Of a DNA stretch of 64,000 bases, positions 16,901 to 24,553 are shown in pieces. Numbering within the stretch: position 1 is the stretch's first letter; the number at the start of each line of letters is the position of its first letter. The notes beneath the pieces were generated by a model. It was not told where the DNA came from. It saw nothing but the letters and a program-made list of their open reading frames with translations, and searched no databases. This stretch comes from JBEBVQ01 sp037190845. GTDB lineage: Bacteria; Bacteroidota; Bacteroidia; Chitinophagales; Chitinophagaceae. Made by a program: the position numbers and the translations under genes. Where the stretch lies: NCBI GenBank assembly GCA_037190845.1, contig JBBCJI010000016.1:62001-126000 (forward strand), read 5' to 3'.

Positions 16901-19165
16901 GAATTGCGGGTTGGTGTTGCCGGAAAGCAGGTTTTTTGCCGGGAATGCGCCCAGACCCTGCACGAGGCTATAACTGAAGGCGGTAAGATTCGTATTTTCA
17001 TTAAAAACACCGGTGTTATTACCCCATATAATACAGTTGGTGAATGTTGAGTCGTTGTAGTCTCCGAAATTTGCATTGTAGATAGCGCCACCCGAAACAC
17101 CGGCCTGATTGTTGGCGATTGTGGTGCTTGTAACGAGGGGCGGGGCAGCATTATACATACCCCCGCCGAAACTATCTGCTACATTTTTCACGACGATGCA
17201 GTTGATTAGTTTGCTTGTGTGATAATATTCTATTGTGTTGTAAATGGCTCCGCCGCGTATCGCTTTGTTGTTTTCTATCCTGCAACCGATGACCGGATAA
17301 TTAACCGCATACAAAGCACCTCCGTAACGAGCTGTATTCTTGTTAAAAGTAGAGTTGCTTATCTGCCCCAAGGAACCTACGACAGCTCCCCCAAAATGAT
17401 CTGCAATGTTGTCATTAAAAGTACAGTTTGAGATGTCAATCATGGTTGGGTAAAGTGGTCTTGGCGCACATATTGCTCCACCATTTGTGGATTGGTTGCC
17501 TGTAAATGAGGAATGACGAATTATGATAGAATTACCTTGAGAATGCTCAGGATAAGAAGTGGTAATAGCTCCCCCTCCGGCAAAAGCACTACTGTATGGT
17601 GAATGAGGAGTGTTGGCGCGGTTTCCAATAAAGACACAACTGTCTACAATCCCGGTAGCGGTTCGGGTGAACCTGATCCCCCCACCTCCATAACTATTAT
17701 TGGTTTCGTTAAAGGAAAAAATACAATTGGATAATTTTCCGTAGTTCGTAATGCATACAGCTCCTCCCCCCTCGTATCCGGCAACATTTTTGTCGAAACG
17801 GCAACTGTCTATGGATGCTGGAGACAGGGTTTCCCAATAGACACCTCCGCCAGAATAGGACAGGTTTTTGGAGAAGGTACAATTAACAATTCTGGGCACG
17901 AAACCATTTATCGATCCGGAAGAGTAATAAATTCCCCCTCCAGTGCTGGACGATTTGTTTTGCGTAAACGTACATCCGTTAATTTGGGATGCTGCCTGCA
18001 GGTTATAAAGACCTCCTCCTGGCTCGTATGACTCGTTTTGGTAGAAGATTGAATTGGTAATTGGCGCTACGGTTTGTGTATTGTACACCGCACCACCGCT
18101 ACGGCCTGTAGTTTTATTTGAAGAAAAATTACAACTATCAATAAAGCTACCTGCAAATAGCCGGCTCATATAAAGTGCTCCACCGGGACCGCTTGACTGG
18201 TTATTCTGAAAGATACACCTGTATAAATTCAACCGTGCTGAATCTGTGTAAACAGCACCACCTCCGCCTAAACCATTACTATTATTTGTAAAAATACAAC
18301 TGTCAATATCTGCTACTCCGCCACGTATATGACATATTGCTGCTCCTCTGCCATAGATATGATAAATGTCTGGAATGTACCTGTTCGCATTAAAAGTGCA
18401 AAAGGTAATAACCGGAGCAGAATTATTGGTATTGTAGATAGCAGCCCCATCCGTCCGCATAGCGATATTGTTGTCAAAAGTACAACGAGTAATAATGGGA
18501 TTGGAAGATACGTTTGCTATAGCACCCCCACCACCAGATCCGGAAGCGAAGATATCCGAGCTGCCAATAAAAATCATTACACTGTCTGCAATAAAGCTAC
18601 AATAGGATATATGAGGGGATGAGTGATAATTATACATTCCACCCCCCCCACCTTTTGTATATGCAGAGGTTGCATTCCTGATAAAGATACAGTTTGTAAT
18701 AGTCGGTGAGGCATAGGCGTTATACATACCCCCACCTGCTTCATTGCTTGGTGCAATGCCCCGGGTTATCGTGAATCCGTCGAGCAAGGCTGTGCGTGTA
18801 ATGCCCTGCACACTGTCATTCCGGATGACCGTGTGATTGTTGCCTCTTAGTATGGTGGCGCGCGACTGCCAGTCGCGTTGCGCAAATGAAGTATCGGTAT
18901 TTAAAAAGCCGCCAAAGATCTTCACGTCTTTCTTCATGGTGAAGTATTCTCCCGAGTTCGGCTGATAGGTGCCCTTAGCCACGAAAATGGTGTCGCCCGG
19001 GTTCGCAAACATTACCCCATAGTCAAAGCTGTAATAAGCAGTAGCCCATGAAGTGCCAAACTGGTCGCCGGATATGTTCGCACTGTCAACGTATACTATT
19101 GTAGCTCTGGCCGTTACTGTCAGAAAGATTGCCGCCAGTATGGTTAGTAGTACCTGTTTATTCAT
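13976..19165 (-). CDS. Large T9SS surface protein: beta-helix, Ig-like repeats, type A sorting domain
   Basis: The 1729-residue protein has a signal peptide (MNKQVLLTILAAIFLTVTARA). A parallel beta-helix region (about 25-830) follows, with many GGGxYN and GGAIYN repeats of the polymorphic outer membrane type. Then come about nine Ig-like repeats of roughly 90 residues (about 840-1640), each with YQWxxNG and a later C. The C-terminal 90 residues (SVSLYPDPNAGWF to the end) are a type A sorting domain. It is thus exported by the type IX system and attached to the cell surface, probably as an adhesin. Two Ig repeats are almost identical in DNA (273-nt period). It stands alone, with a TACCTTTG -7 element about 26 nt before the start. 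Confidence 0.9.
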   Translation of the reverse strand: MNKQVLLTILAAIFLTVTARATIVYVDSANISGDQFGTSWATAYYSFDYGVMFANPGDTIFVAKGTYQPNSGEYFTMKKDVKIFGGFLNTDTSFAQRDWQSRATILRGNNHTVIRNDSVQGITRTALLDGFTITRGIAPSNEAGGGMYNAYASPTITNCIFIRNATSAYTKGGGGGMYNYHSSPHISYCSFIADSVMIFIGSSDIFASGSGGGGAIANVSSNPIITRCTFDNNIAMRTDGAAIYNTNNSAPVITFCTFNANRYIPDIYHIYGRGAAICHIRGGVADIDSCIFTNNSNGLGGGGAVYTDSARLNLYRCIFQNNQSSGPGGALYMSRLFAGSFIDSCNFSSNKTTGRSGGAVYNTQTVAPITNSIFYQNESYEPGGGLYNLQAASQINGCTFTQNKSSSTGGGIYYSSGSINGFVPRIVNCTFSKNLSYSGGGVYWETLSPASIDSCRFDKNVAGYEGGGAVCITNYGKLSNCIFSFNETNNSYGGGGIRFTRTATGIVDSCVFIGNRANTPHSPYSSAFAGGGAITTSYPEHSQGNSIIIRHSSFTGNQSTNGGAICAPRPLYPTMIDISNCTFNDNIADHFGGAVVGSLGQISNSTFNKNTARYGGALYAVNYPVIGCRIENNKAIRGGAIYNTIEYYHTSKLINCIVVKNVADSFGGGMYNAAPPLVTSTTIANNQAGVSGGAIYNANFGDYNDSTFTNCIIWGNNTGVFNENTNLTAFSYSLVQGLGAFPAKNLLSGNTNPQFVDTLVGDYDLLSTSPCIDTGRNNAMLLGITTDYEGHARIVNGRIDLGAFEYDATRPPRTIQQPSAQSICAGTSTSFTTIISRANTYRWQVNTGGSVWTNLTNNATYSGATTTTLNITNAGMPLNGYQYRCMAYNTYDSSATAPVTLTVNEVTTPTISISTDQDTSFCQGKVVVFSAAITHGGSVPAYQWQINGINTGKDSSFYATSVLADNDIVTCTLTSSYQCAAPVSANSNALTMKTIPKTPISVTIVSNKPNNAICQGDTVTFTATPVNGGATPIYSWRRNSTTVVGNGPTYTASNLNNNDNIHCVMTTSIDCPSSNSVLSNYIRVVVNPVVSPSVSITSGSGTSICAHTKVTFTATPVNAGAAPDYQWQKNGIDVGSNSQTYTDSGMTNGDIIRCILTSTSGCASIKTATSNILTMNVSPSVTPSVTINALDTICTGTPVMFSASAVNAGTGPLYRWSRNGQNIINSPTYYVNNLANGDIIICELTSKAACAAPTVVKDTVTMTVIDPGSAPTIKITANTGDTTCTGGTTTFTAAVALGGTAPRYQWRKNGSNVGNNSNQYSDNAINNNDVISCTVTSNHACANNVAAKDSIIMTVSQSLAPTITITSNHDLNTLCSGSPTTFTAAVTLGGNAPQYQWRKNGSNVGNNSNQYSDNAINNNDVISCTITSNHVCANNASAKDSITMTVLQPAVPAITITPDHDLTMLCNGSTVIFTATPVRGGSAPQYQWKKNSIAVGGNQDTYTTSTLATGDTITCDLTSNASCITQSTAQSNRLITTIATDVTPGVSISANPGTLIQAGQNVTFTATATHGGSTPLFHWHKNNTVIPGAAGHTYTTSDLVHRDQISVVMYSDAPCRTHDSSVSNVLEIEIPTTTVNNTHLTASVSLYPDPNAGWFTIEGSLKYGSHNNEILVSIFNMHGQLILQQNIPAHNQTFKQEVRLPDHMTNGIYLLRLSDQQKQSEVFKFNLLR

Positions 19166-19190
19166 TATGCATGTTTAATTGCCAATCAGT

Positions 19191-19198
19191 CAAAGGTA
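19191..19198 (-). promoter_or_regulatory. -7 element of the large surface protein gene
   Basis: TACCTTTG on the minus strand matches TAnnTTTG and lies 25 nt before the ATG at 19165. No TTTG was found at the expected -33 distance. Confidence 0.55.
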
Positions 19199-19320
19199 AT
19201 TAATTTGCGAAAATTTGAATTGCATCCCCAACAAAAGATTGACTCTGAGCTAGTGGTGCGTTACTTACAGTTGCGCGACAGTAAATAATATTTTTACTTT
19301 ATGATCTTTTATGAAAAAGT

Positions 19321-19371
19321 CCAATAAACAAAGGCGGCTCAGGAATACCCTGAGCCGCCTTTGTTTATTGG
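19321..19371 (-). terminator. Strong hairpin terminator after the S46 peptidase gene
   Basis: A perfect 21-bp stem pairs 19321-19341 with 19351-19371 around a nine-base loop. On the minus strand it is followed by ACTTTTTC. It begins 17 nt after the peptidase stop codon. Confidence 0.85.
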
Positions 19372-19387
19372 TATAAAATGTTATTTC

Positions 19388-21541
19388 TTAATTATTGATC
19401 TGCATTTCTTCAATCAGGTTGTGTGCACGTCCCATCTTTTCGATAACGAACAGTATATAGCGGGCATCAACGGCAATCGTACGTTTGTATTGCTTGTCGA
19501 ACGCTATATCGCCGCTCATGGCTTCCCAGTTGCCGTCAAAAGCGCAGCCAATCAGTTCGCCGTTGGCATTGATGATCGGGCTGCCGGAGTTGCCGCCGGT
19601 GATATCATTTGTAGTGATGAAATTGATGTGCAGGGTGCTGTCTGCTGACATGTAGCGACCATAATCCTTTTTCTTATACAGGTCTATGAGTTCCTTAGGC
19701 AGGTCAAACTCATCATCGCCCGGTTTGTGTTTGGCGATCAGTCCTTCCATCGTGGTGAAATAACTGTATTCCACGGCGTCCTGGGGTTTGTATCCTTTCA
19801 CTTGTCCATACGTAAGGCGCATGGTAGAGTTGGCATCGGGATACATCAGTTGTCCTTTTCTCATTGCCATAAGACCGCGGACATATTGTTTGGATAGCTC
19901 TTTTTTCTGCTTTGCAAAGGCATCTGCCTTTGGCTGGTAATATTGATTGAAGTTGCGTACAAAACTTAACGAATAGCGTGCTGCGGCGTCTTTTTCTATT
20001 TGTTCTTTGGTCGGGTTGCCGCAGAAGGCCTCGAACTTTTCGTTATCGAGCAGGAATGTATTTTTGAATACATAGCCGGCATAATTGCTAAACGTATTAT
20101 CCAGGTTGTTTTCGCCGAAGTTTTTGAAGATCTCTTCCTGGTAGATACCCGGATGCTGGCTCCTGGGTACGTCATTATAGTACATTTTAGTCATTGCCGC
20201 CAGGATTTCCTGTTCCACGGAAGCGTCAAATTCTTTGAATAACATGGTACGGGCCTGTTTCAGGTTGTCAATGTGATGTTGTATTGAGTCTGTATTCGGT
20301 TTTTTCTTATCCAGTTCTGCATACAGGGGTTCCAGTACGGCTGCAAGCCGTGCGAGAGTAGCTCCACGGAAGCCTTCGTAATAATATATCACGTGTTTTG
20401 CATATGGTTTGTATGCGGCATAGGCGCTTGCATATTCACTCATCAGATTTTTGTACTCAGGGGCATTTTTATGTGCCCATTGGGTAAACTGTTGTTCTTC
20501 CGTGATCTTCCGGTCTACTACTTTCAGGCGGTTCAGTTGTTCCGTCTGTCCGATATAGTATTTCCAGTAGTTGGAGATACGGGAGTAATTGGACGTAAGT
20601 TTCAGATAAACGGCTTTGTTCCGGTCCATATGTTTTTTCATGATGGCCAGTCGCTGTGCACGGAGATTGACGATGGATTGATTTACCTCCCGCAGGGCGA
20701 GGTCTACCCCATAGGATACTTCATACCGGTTGGTGCGGCCGGGATAGCCCATAATCATGGCATAATCATTTTCCTGTACTCCTTTGATAGAGATCGGAAG
20801 GAATTTTTTGGGCTTGTAGGGTACGTTGTCAGACGAATAGTCGGCTGGTTCGTTGTCTTTGCCTGCGTACACACGGAACAGGGAAAAATCGCCCGTATGG
20901 CGTGGCCAGATCCAGTTGTCGGTGTCGCCACCGTATTTGCCTATGGAGCGCGGCGGTGTTCCGGCAAGGCGTACGTCTGTGTATTTTCTATACACCAGCA
21001 ACAGGAATTGGTTGCCGTTAAAAAACTCTTTCACCTGCGCTACATATTTTCCATTCCGGGAAGCGCGTTTTTCTATTTTTTCCCTTATCTCCTCAAATTT
21101 CTTATCAAACTTCTCACCTTTACTTTTTCCGGTTGCTTTTGTGATCTCATTCGTTACGTCTTCTATATATTCGAGAAAGATCACGGAAAGGCCTTTGGCG
21201 GGTAATTCTTCAGCATGGCTGTATGCCCAGAACCCGTTGTCCAGGTGGTTTTTTTCCACAGAACTGAGGTTGGCAATCGCATCATAACCACAGTGGTGGT
21301 TAGTCAGGAGCAGCCCGGATCCGGAAATCATCTCGGCAGTACAGCCGCCATTGAATTGCAGGATGGCATCTTTAAGACTGCTGTTGTTAATGTTATAAAT
21401 ATCTGTTTCAGATAATTTCAGTCCCAGCCGTTGCATTTCCGCATAGTTTTTCCCGATCAGCATAGGGATCCACATGCCTTCGTCGGCACGTGCGGAAAAC
21501 AAGGTTGTAACAGCAAAGAACGATAGCAGGATTTTTTTCAT
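19388..21541 (-). CDS. S46 family dipeptidyl-peptidase, DPP7-like
   Basis: The start chosen at 21541 gives a signal peptide (MKKILLSFFAVTTLFSARA) and a 717-residue protein, the normal S46 length; a longer frame to 21607 only adds a non-signal extension. The catalytic His is in LLTNHHCG (early), and the catalytic Ser in GGNSGSPI near the C-terminus. S46 enzymes release dipeptides from the N-terminus of peptides in the periplasm. The residue 18 positions after the catalytic Ser is Gly (in AFDGNW), as in DPP7 with broad hydrophobic preference, whereas DPP11 has Arg there. It is flanked by its own promoter and terminator. Confidence 0.92.
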   Translation of the reverse strand: MKKILLSFFAVTTLFSARADEGMWIPMLIGKNYAEMQRLGLKLSETDIYNINNSSLKDAILQFNGGCTAEMISGSGLLLTNHHCGYDAIANLSSVEKNHLDNGFWAYSHAEELPAKGLSVIFLEYIEDVTNEITKATGKSKGEKFDKKFEEIREKIEKRASRNGKYVAQVKEFFNGNQFLLLVYRKYTDVRLAGTPPRSIGKYGGDTDNWIWPRHTGDFSLFRVYAGKDNEPADYSSDNVPYKPKKFLPISIKGVQENDYAMIMGYPGRTNRYEVSYGVDLALREVNQSIVNLRAQRLAIMKKHMDRNKAVYLKLTSNYSRISNYWKYYIGQTEQLNRLKVVDRKITEEQQFTQWAHKNAPEYKNLMSEYASAYAAYKPYAKHVIYYYEGFRGATLARLAAVLEPLYAELDKKKPNTDSIQHHIDNLKQARTMLFKEFDASVEQEILAAMTKMYYNDVPRSQHPGIYQEEIFKNFGENNLDNTFSNYAGYVFKNTFLLDNEKFEAFCGNPTKEQIEKDAAARYSLSFVRNFNQYYQPKADAFAKQKKELSKQYVRGLMAMRKGQLMYPDANSTMRLTYGQVKGYKPQDAVEYSYFTTMEGLIAKHKPGDDEFDLPKELIDLYKKKDYGRYMSADSTLHINFITTNDITGGNSGSPIINANGELIGCAFDGNWEAMSGDIAFDKQYKRTIAVDARYILFVIEKMGRAHNLIEEMQINN

Positions 21542-21588
21542 TACGTGTGTATTGCCTGAATTATAATTATAAATAAATAAACAGGGAA

Positions 21589-21596
21589 CAAAAGTA
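21589..21596 (-). promoter_or_regulatory. -7 element of the S46 peptidase gene
   Basis: TACTTTTG on the minus strand matches TAnnTTTG, 47 nt before the ATG at 21541. It lies upstream of the longer possible start only marginally, which supports the shorter start. Confidence 0.5.
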
Positions 21597-21699
21597 ATAA
21601 AAGCCACCGGACGTTCCGGGGGGAAATTGTGGGGGGATTTATGTCCGGCACTTTAACACAGTTTTACCGCTATATGTAACGGGCAATGCTGCTTTTTTG

Positions 21700-21707
21700 T
21701 ATTTTTG
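21700..21707 (+). promoter_or_regulatory. -7 element of bamD, very close to the start codon
   Basis: TATTTTTG matches TAnnTTTG and ends 9 nt before the first ATG (21717), so the transcript would have a leader of only a few bases. It also rules out a TTG start at 21705. Confidence 0.55.
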
Positions 21708-21716
21708 CCGCCTGTT

Positions 21717-22523
21717 ATGCATATGCGTAGTATTCAACTGATATTTACGGGTCTGGTTTTACTGTTGCTGGCCTCATGCAGCAAGTATGAGAAAGTGCTG
21801 AAAAGCTCTGACGTCAATTATAAGCTGACCAAGGCCAATGAATACTACGAAAAGAAAGAATACCATAAGGCCAGCCAGATATACCAGGGTATTTTGCCGA
21901 TGGTAAAGGGAACGCGCAACTTTGAGCCGATGTATTACCGGTATGCATGGTCTTATTACCACATGAAGGATTATCTCAGTGCCTCATATCATTTCAAGAA
22001 TTTTGTAGATTTTTTCCCAACCAGTAAGGACGCGGAGGAATGCCAGTATATGCAGGCGGTGAGTCTTTATAAGATGTCGCCCAAATATACCCTGGAACAA
22101 ACCAATACGATAAAAGCGGTTGAGGCGATGCAAGCCTACATTAATATGAATCCGGACTCAAAGCGTCTTTCTGAAGCTAATAATTATATAGATGAGGCGC
22201 GGAAAAAGCTGGAGCAGAAAGAAGCTGCTGCCGCTCATTTGTATTATAATATAGGACAATATAAGGCTGCCGGTGTGGCTTACAAATCTGTATTGCGAAA
22301 TTTTCCGGAATCGCCAACAGCCGAGTATTATCATTATATGATCGTCAAGGCATTATATTATTATGCCCGGCAGAGTGTGGAGGACAAGCAGGAAGAACGT
22401 TATGCCAACGCAATCAGTGCCTATAACGATTTTAAAGAAGAATATCCAAATTCTCAGTATCTTCGCGACGCCGAAGCATTTCATGCCCGCGCAGACAACA
22501 GCATAAAAAAGCTACGTAAATGA
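21717..22523 (+). CDS. bamD: Outer membrane protein assembly factor BamD
   Basis: The protein starts MHMRSIQLIF, has a lipoprotein signal with lipobox LLASC, and continues with TPR-like helical repeats over about 240 residues (KANEYYEKKEYHKASQIYQ and similar), as in BamD/YfiO. BamD is the essential lipoprotein of the beta-barrel assembly machine at the inner face of the outer membrane. ATG at 21717 or 21723 are both possible; the upstream TTG lies inside a promoter element. The stop overlaps the rpoZ start by 4 nt (ATGA), so the two are translationally coupled, an arrangement common in Bacteroidota. Confidence 0.92.
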   Translation: MHMRSIQLIFTGLVLLLLASCSKYEKVLKSSDVNYKLTKANEYYEKKEYHKASQIYQGILPMVKGTRNFEPMYYRYAWSYYHMKDYLSASYHFKNFVDFFPTSKDAEECQYMQAVSLYKMSPKYTLEQTNTIKAVEAMQAYINMNPDSKRLSEANNYIDEARKKLEQKEAAAAHLYYNIGQYKAAGVAYKSVLRNFPESPTAEYYHYMIVKALYYYARQSVEDKQEERYANAISAYNDFKEEYPNSQYLRDAEAFHARADNSIKKLRK

Positions 22524-22840
22524 GTACCAACAAAAAAGCACTGGCTTCAGTGAATCCCCTTGTTGAAACGAGGGATGTGATACAGATGAAGGATAAAACA
22601 GGTAACCTGTATGAATCCATCGCGGTGATCGCCAAGCGTGCGAACCAGATTTCTGTGACGATGAAAGAGGAGCTGCATAAGAAGCTCGACGAATTCAGCA
22701 GTCATACCGACAGCCTGGAGGAAGTACATGAAAACAAGGAGCAAATCGAGATCTCCCGTATGTATGAACGCATGGCTAACCCGGCGCTGCAATCGACAAA
22801 CGAATTTTTCGAAGACAAGATTTACTATCGCAAGAAATAA
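22520..22840 (+). CDS. rpoZ: DNA-directed RNA polymerase omega subunit, Bacteroidota type
   Basis: The 106-residue protein contains the omega core pattern GNLYESIAVIAKRANQIS followed by a helical tail, as in the RpoZ/RPB6 family of Bacteroidota. Omega helps assembly of RNA polymerase. It overlaps bamD by 4 nt and is the last gene of that unit; an AT-rich inverted repeat and a hairpin at 22950-22974 follow. Confidence 0.88.
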   Translation: MSTNKKALASVNPLVETRDVIQMKDKTGNLYESIAVIAKRANQISVTMKEELHKKLDEFSSHTDSLEEVHENKEQIEISRMYERMANPALQSTNEFFEDKIYYRKK

Positions 22841-22935
22841 TTTGAAAATTTGAGAATGTGCTAATTTGAAAATGCTCGTGTTATGTAAACAGTAAACGTT
22901 GCATCCATTTTCAAATGCTCAGATTGTCATATTAA
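22839..22935. repeat. AT-rich inverted repeat, TTTGAAAAT family, copy 1
   Basis: Left-arm units AATTTGAAAATTTGAGAATG and AATTTGAAAATG are answered by CATTTTCAAATG on the right. The same word family recurs at 37436-37520 and 47484-47574. It follows rpoZ and may act as an untypical terminator. Confidence 0.65.
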
Positions 22936-22949
22936 ATAGATCTTTTGTA

Positions 22950-22979
22950 AAAGAGCTGCTCCGGTAGCTCTTTCAGTTT
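22950..22979 (+). terminator. Probable terminator of the bamD-rpoZ unit
   Basis: AAAGAGCT pairs with AGCTCTTT around an eight-base loop and is followed by CAGTTTTTA. Confidence 0.6.
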
Positions 22980-22997
22980 TTATAGCATTTGCCCTGT

Positions 22998-23705
22998 ATG
23001 CCAACCATGCCGTCTACATATAAGCACCTGTTCTTCGATCTTGACCACACGTTGTGGGACTTCGACCGCAATTCGGAAGAAACGATGAGAATGCTCTATG
23101 CTGAATATACGCTGGTTGGTCGTGGAATTGAAGATTTTACTGAGTTTTACCGGGTATACAGCGGCCATAACGACCGGCTTTGGGAGCGTTTCCGGAATGG
23201 ATTTATCCGCCGCGACGATCTGCGCTGGAAGCGGATCTGGTATACACTGCTTGATTTTAAAGTGGCAGATACAGCGCTGGCGCATGAGATGAGCGCCGCA
23301 TATCTTGAAATACTGCCTACGCAATCGCTGCTCATGCCCTATGCCAAAGAGCTGCTGGAGCATTGCCAGGGGCGGTACCGGATGCACCTGATCACAAACG
23401 GTTTTGAAACGACACAGTGGCAAAAGCTCCGGTATTCGGGTATCGCCGACTTTTTTGGAGAAGTCATTACCAGCGAGCGAAGTAACAGCCTCAAGCCGCA
23501 TCGCGAAATATTTGACTATGCGCTGAAAACTACCGGTGCTACATCCGAAGATAGTATTATGATCGGTGATGCACTGGATATTGATATCCTGGGTGCATCA
23601 AACGCCGGCTGGGATCAGGTATATTTTAATCCGGCAAAAAAAGAGCACCAGCGTCGTCCGACGTATGAGGTGCATAGTCTTGATGCGTTGATAGAGATAT
23701 TTTAG
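22998..23705 (+). CDS. YjjG-family HAD nucleotidase (noncanonical pyrimidine nucleotides)
   Basis: The 235-residue protein has the HAD motif I HLFFDLDHTLWDFD near the N-terminus, motif II around HLITNGF, the conserved Lys region in SLKPHREIF and motif III in IMIGDALDIDILGASNAGW. The YjjG group of HAD-IA enzymes removes phosphate from noncanonical pyrimidine monophosphates. ATG at 22998 or 23007 both fit; a TTG at 22989 is less likely. It converges with the DUF721 gene. Confidence 0.87.
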   Translation: MPTMPSTYKHLFFDLDHTLWDFDRNSEETMRMLYAEYTLVGRGIEDFTEFYRVYSGHNDRLWERFRNGFIRRDDLRWKRIWYTLLDFKVADTALAHEMSAAYLEILPTQSLLMPYAKELLEHCQGRYRMHLITNGFETTQWQKLRYSGIADFFGEVITSERSNSLKPHREIFDYALKTTGATSEDSIMIGDALDIDILGASNAGWDQVYFNPAKKEHQRRPTYEVHSLDALIEIF

Positions 23706-23714
23706 GATATGGTC

Positions 23715-23810
23715 ATCCCGGACTTGATCCGGGATCGTCTGATGCGGCTACAACCATGATTAAAGGCGGCGGTATCCCACAGGCGATTGCGGCTCAAGGC
23801 CGCAATGACA
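23715..23810. repeat. Two intergenic hairpins between converging genes
   Basis: TCCCGGACTTGATCCGGGA near 23716-23734 and TTGCGGCTCAAGGCCGCAA near 23789-23807 are perfect hairpins in the gap between the HAD gene and the DUF721 gene. They differ from the compound elements. Bidirectional termination is possible. Confidence 0.6.
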
Positions 23811-23814
23811 TCAT

Positions 23815-24096
23815 TTATTTCACCACAATTTCCTGCACGACACGTTCACCGAAATGTTCATTGATCCGGGTGATCAGTTGTTCTTTACCGAATGTCAGCT
23901 CCTGCTTCAGCGCAGATACATTGGTATAAATAGTGAGGGTGTGATTACGGAGGTAAATGTTGCTGGTGTATTTAGCAATGGTTTTGCCTACTGCCTGTTC
24001 CCATTCTGCACGCAGGCGTATTTCATGTGCCTTGGGCGCCCATCCTGATTTTTCAAACAAAAGATTGATCGCTTCTCCGATACTGTAAGACCCCAT
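23815..24096 (-). CDS. DUF721 (DciA-like) protein
   Basis: The 93-residue protein matches DUF721 in length and pattern (EWEQAVGKTIAKYTSNIYLRN in the middle and a C-terminal FGERVVQEI). DUF721 includes DciA, a loader of the replicative helicase in bacteria without DnaC. Bacteroidota DUF721 proteins often lie near recF; here the gene instead follows a XRE-type regulator by 33 nt on the same strand, so the two may be cotranscribed. The function in Bacteroidota is less well established. Confidence 0.8.
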   Translation of the reverse strand: MGSYSIGEAINLLFEKSGWAPKAHEIRLRAEWEQAVGKTIAKYTSNIYLRNHTLTIYTNVSALKQELTFGKEQLITRINEHFGERVVQEIVVK

Positions 24097-24129
24097 AACG
24101 TTACTGTTATTAATGAACCACTCCGTGCA

Positions 24130-24408
24130 TCATTCCACATACAAAATTACTTTTTTTCCCAGACCTTCTTCAAAAATCCGGAAGAGCCCGGATATTTGTA
24201 TATCTGTTTTTCCGTTTTCGATGCGGGAGATGTATGTTTTTTTTGTTCCGATCCGTGCTGCCAGCGCTTCCTGTGTCAGACCGGCGGCTTTACGGGTTTC
24301 ACGCAGCAATTCCCCGATCAGGTGCAACTGTGCTTTCTTCTCAAAATCTCTTCGTTCAGGACTACCTTCTTTATAATGAAGGTCCAGCAGGTCTTCAAAT
24401 GTTTTCAT
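24130..24408 (-). CDS. XRE-family helix-turn-helix protein, HigA-like, without a toxin partner
   Basis: The 92-residue protein has a helix-turn-helix domain at about 32-88 (RKAAGLTQEALAARIGTKKTYISRIENGK), with the short N-terminal helix seen in HigA-like antitoxins of HigBA systems (MKTFEDLLDLHY). In such systems the toxin gene usually comes just upstream; here the upstream side holds an AT-rich inverted repeat and then a divergent gene, and the downstream gene is DUF721. It is therefore an orphan antitoxin-like regulator. Confidence 0.8.
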   Translation of the reverse strand: MKTFEDLLDLHYKEGSPERRDFEKKAQLHLIGELLRETRKAAGLTQEALAARIGTKKTYISRIENGKTDIQISGLFRIFEEGLGKKVILYVE

Positions 24409-24430
24409 GATCCGGTTTATTACAGCAAAA

Positions 24431-24505
24431 ATAATGATGAGTTATGAATGATGAGTCATGAGCGAAGTTCATAATTCATCATTCATAACTCATCATTCAA
24501 TACAT
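24431..24505. repeat. AT-rich inverted repeat, ATGATGAGTTATG family, copy 1
   Basis: Arms made of ATGATGAGTTATGAATGATGAG and its complement (CATCATTCATAACTCATCATTC) flank a short centre. It lies between divergent genes (XRE regulator and acyl-CoA carboxylase), so it is not only a terminator. The second copy is at 26189-26253. Confidence 0.7.
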
Positions 24506-24521
24506 TCCCCCCATTTCCCGT

Positions 24522-24529
24522 TATATTTG
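24522..24529 (+). promoter_or_regulatory. -7 element of the acyl-CoA carboxylase gene
   Basis: TATATTTG matches TAnnTTTG and lies 24 nt before the ATG at 24554. It argues against the longer frame from 24458. Confidence 0.55.
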
Positions 24530-24553
24530 TCTCCCCAAACGAAAGAGACTGTT

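Noticed and set aside
24130..24408. Complete HigBA toxin-antitoxin system
   Set aside because: No toxin-like frame of 90-120 codons exists upstream or downstream of the regulator.
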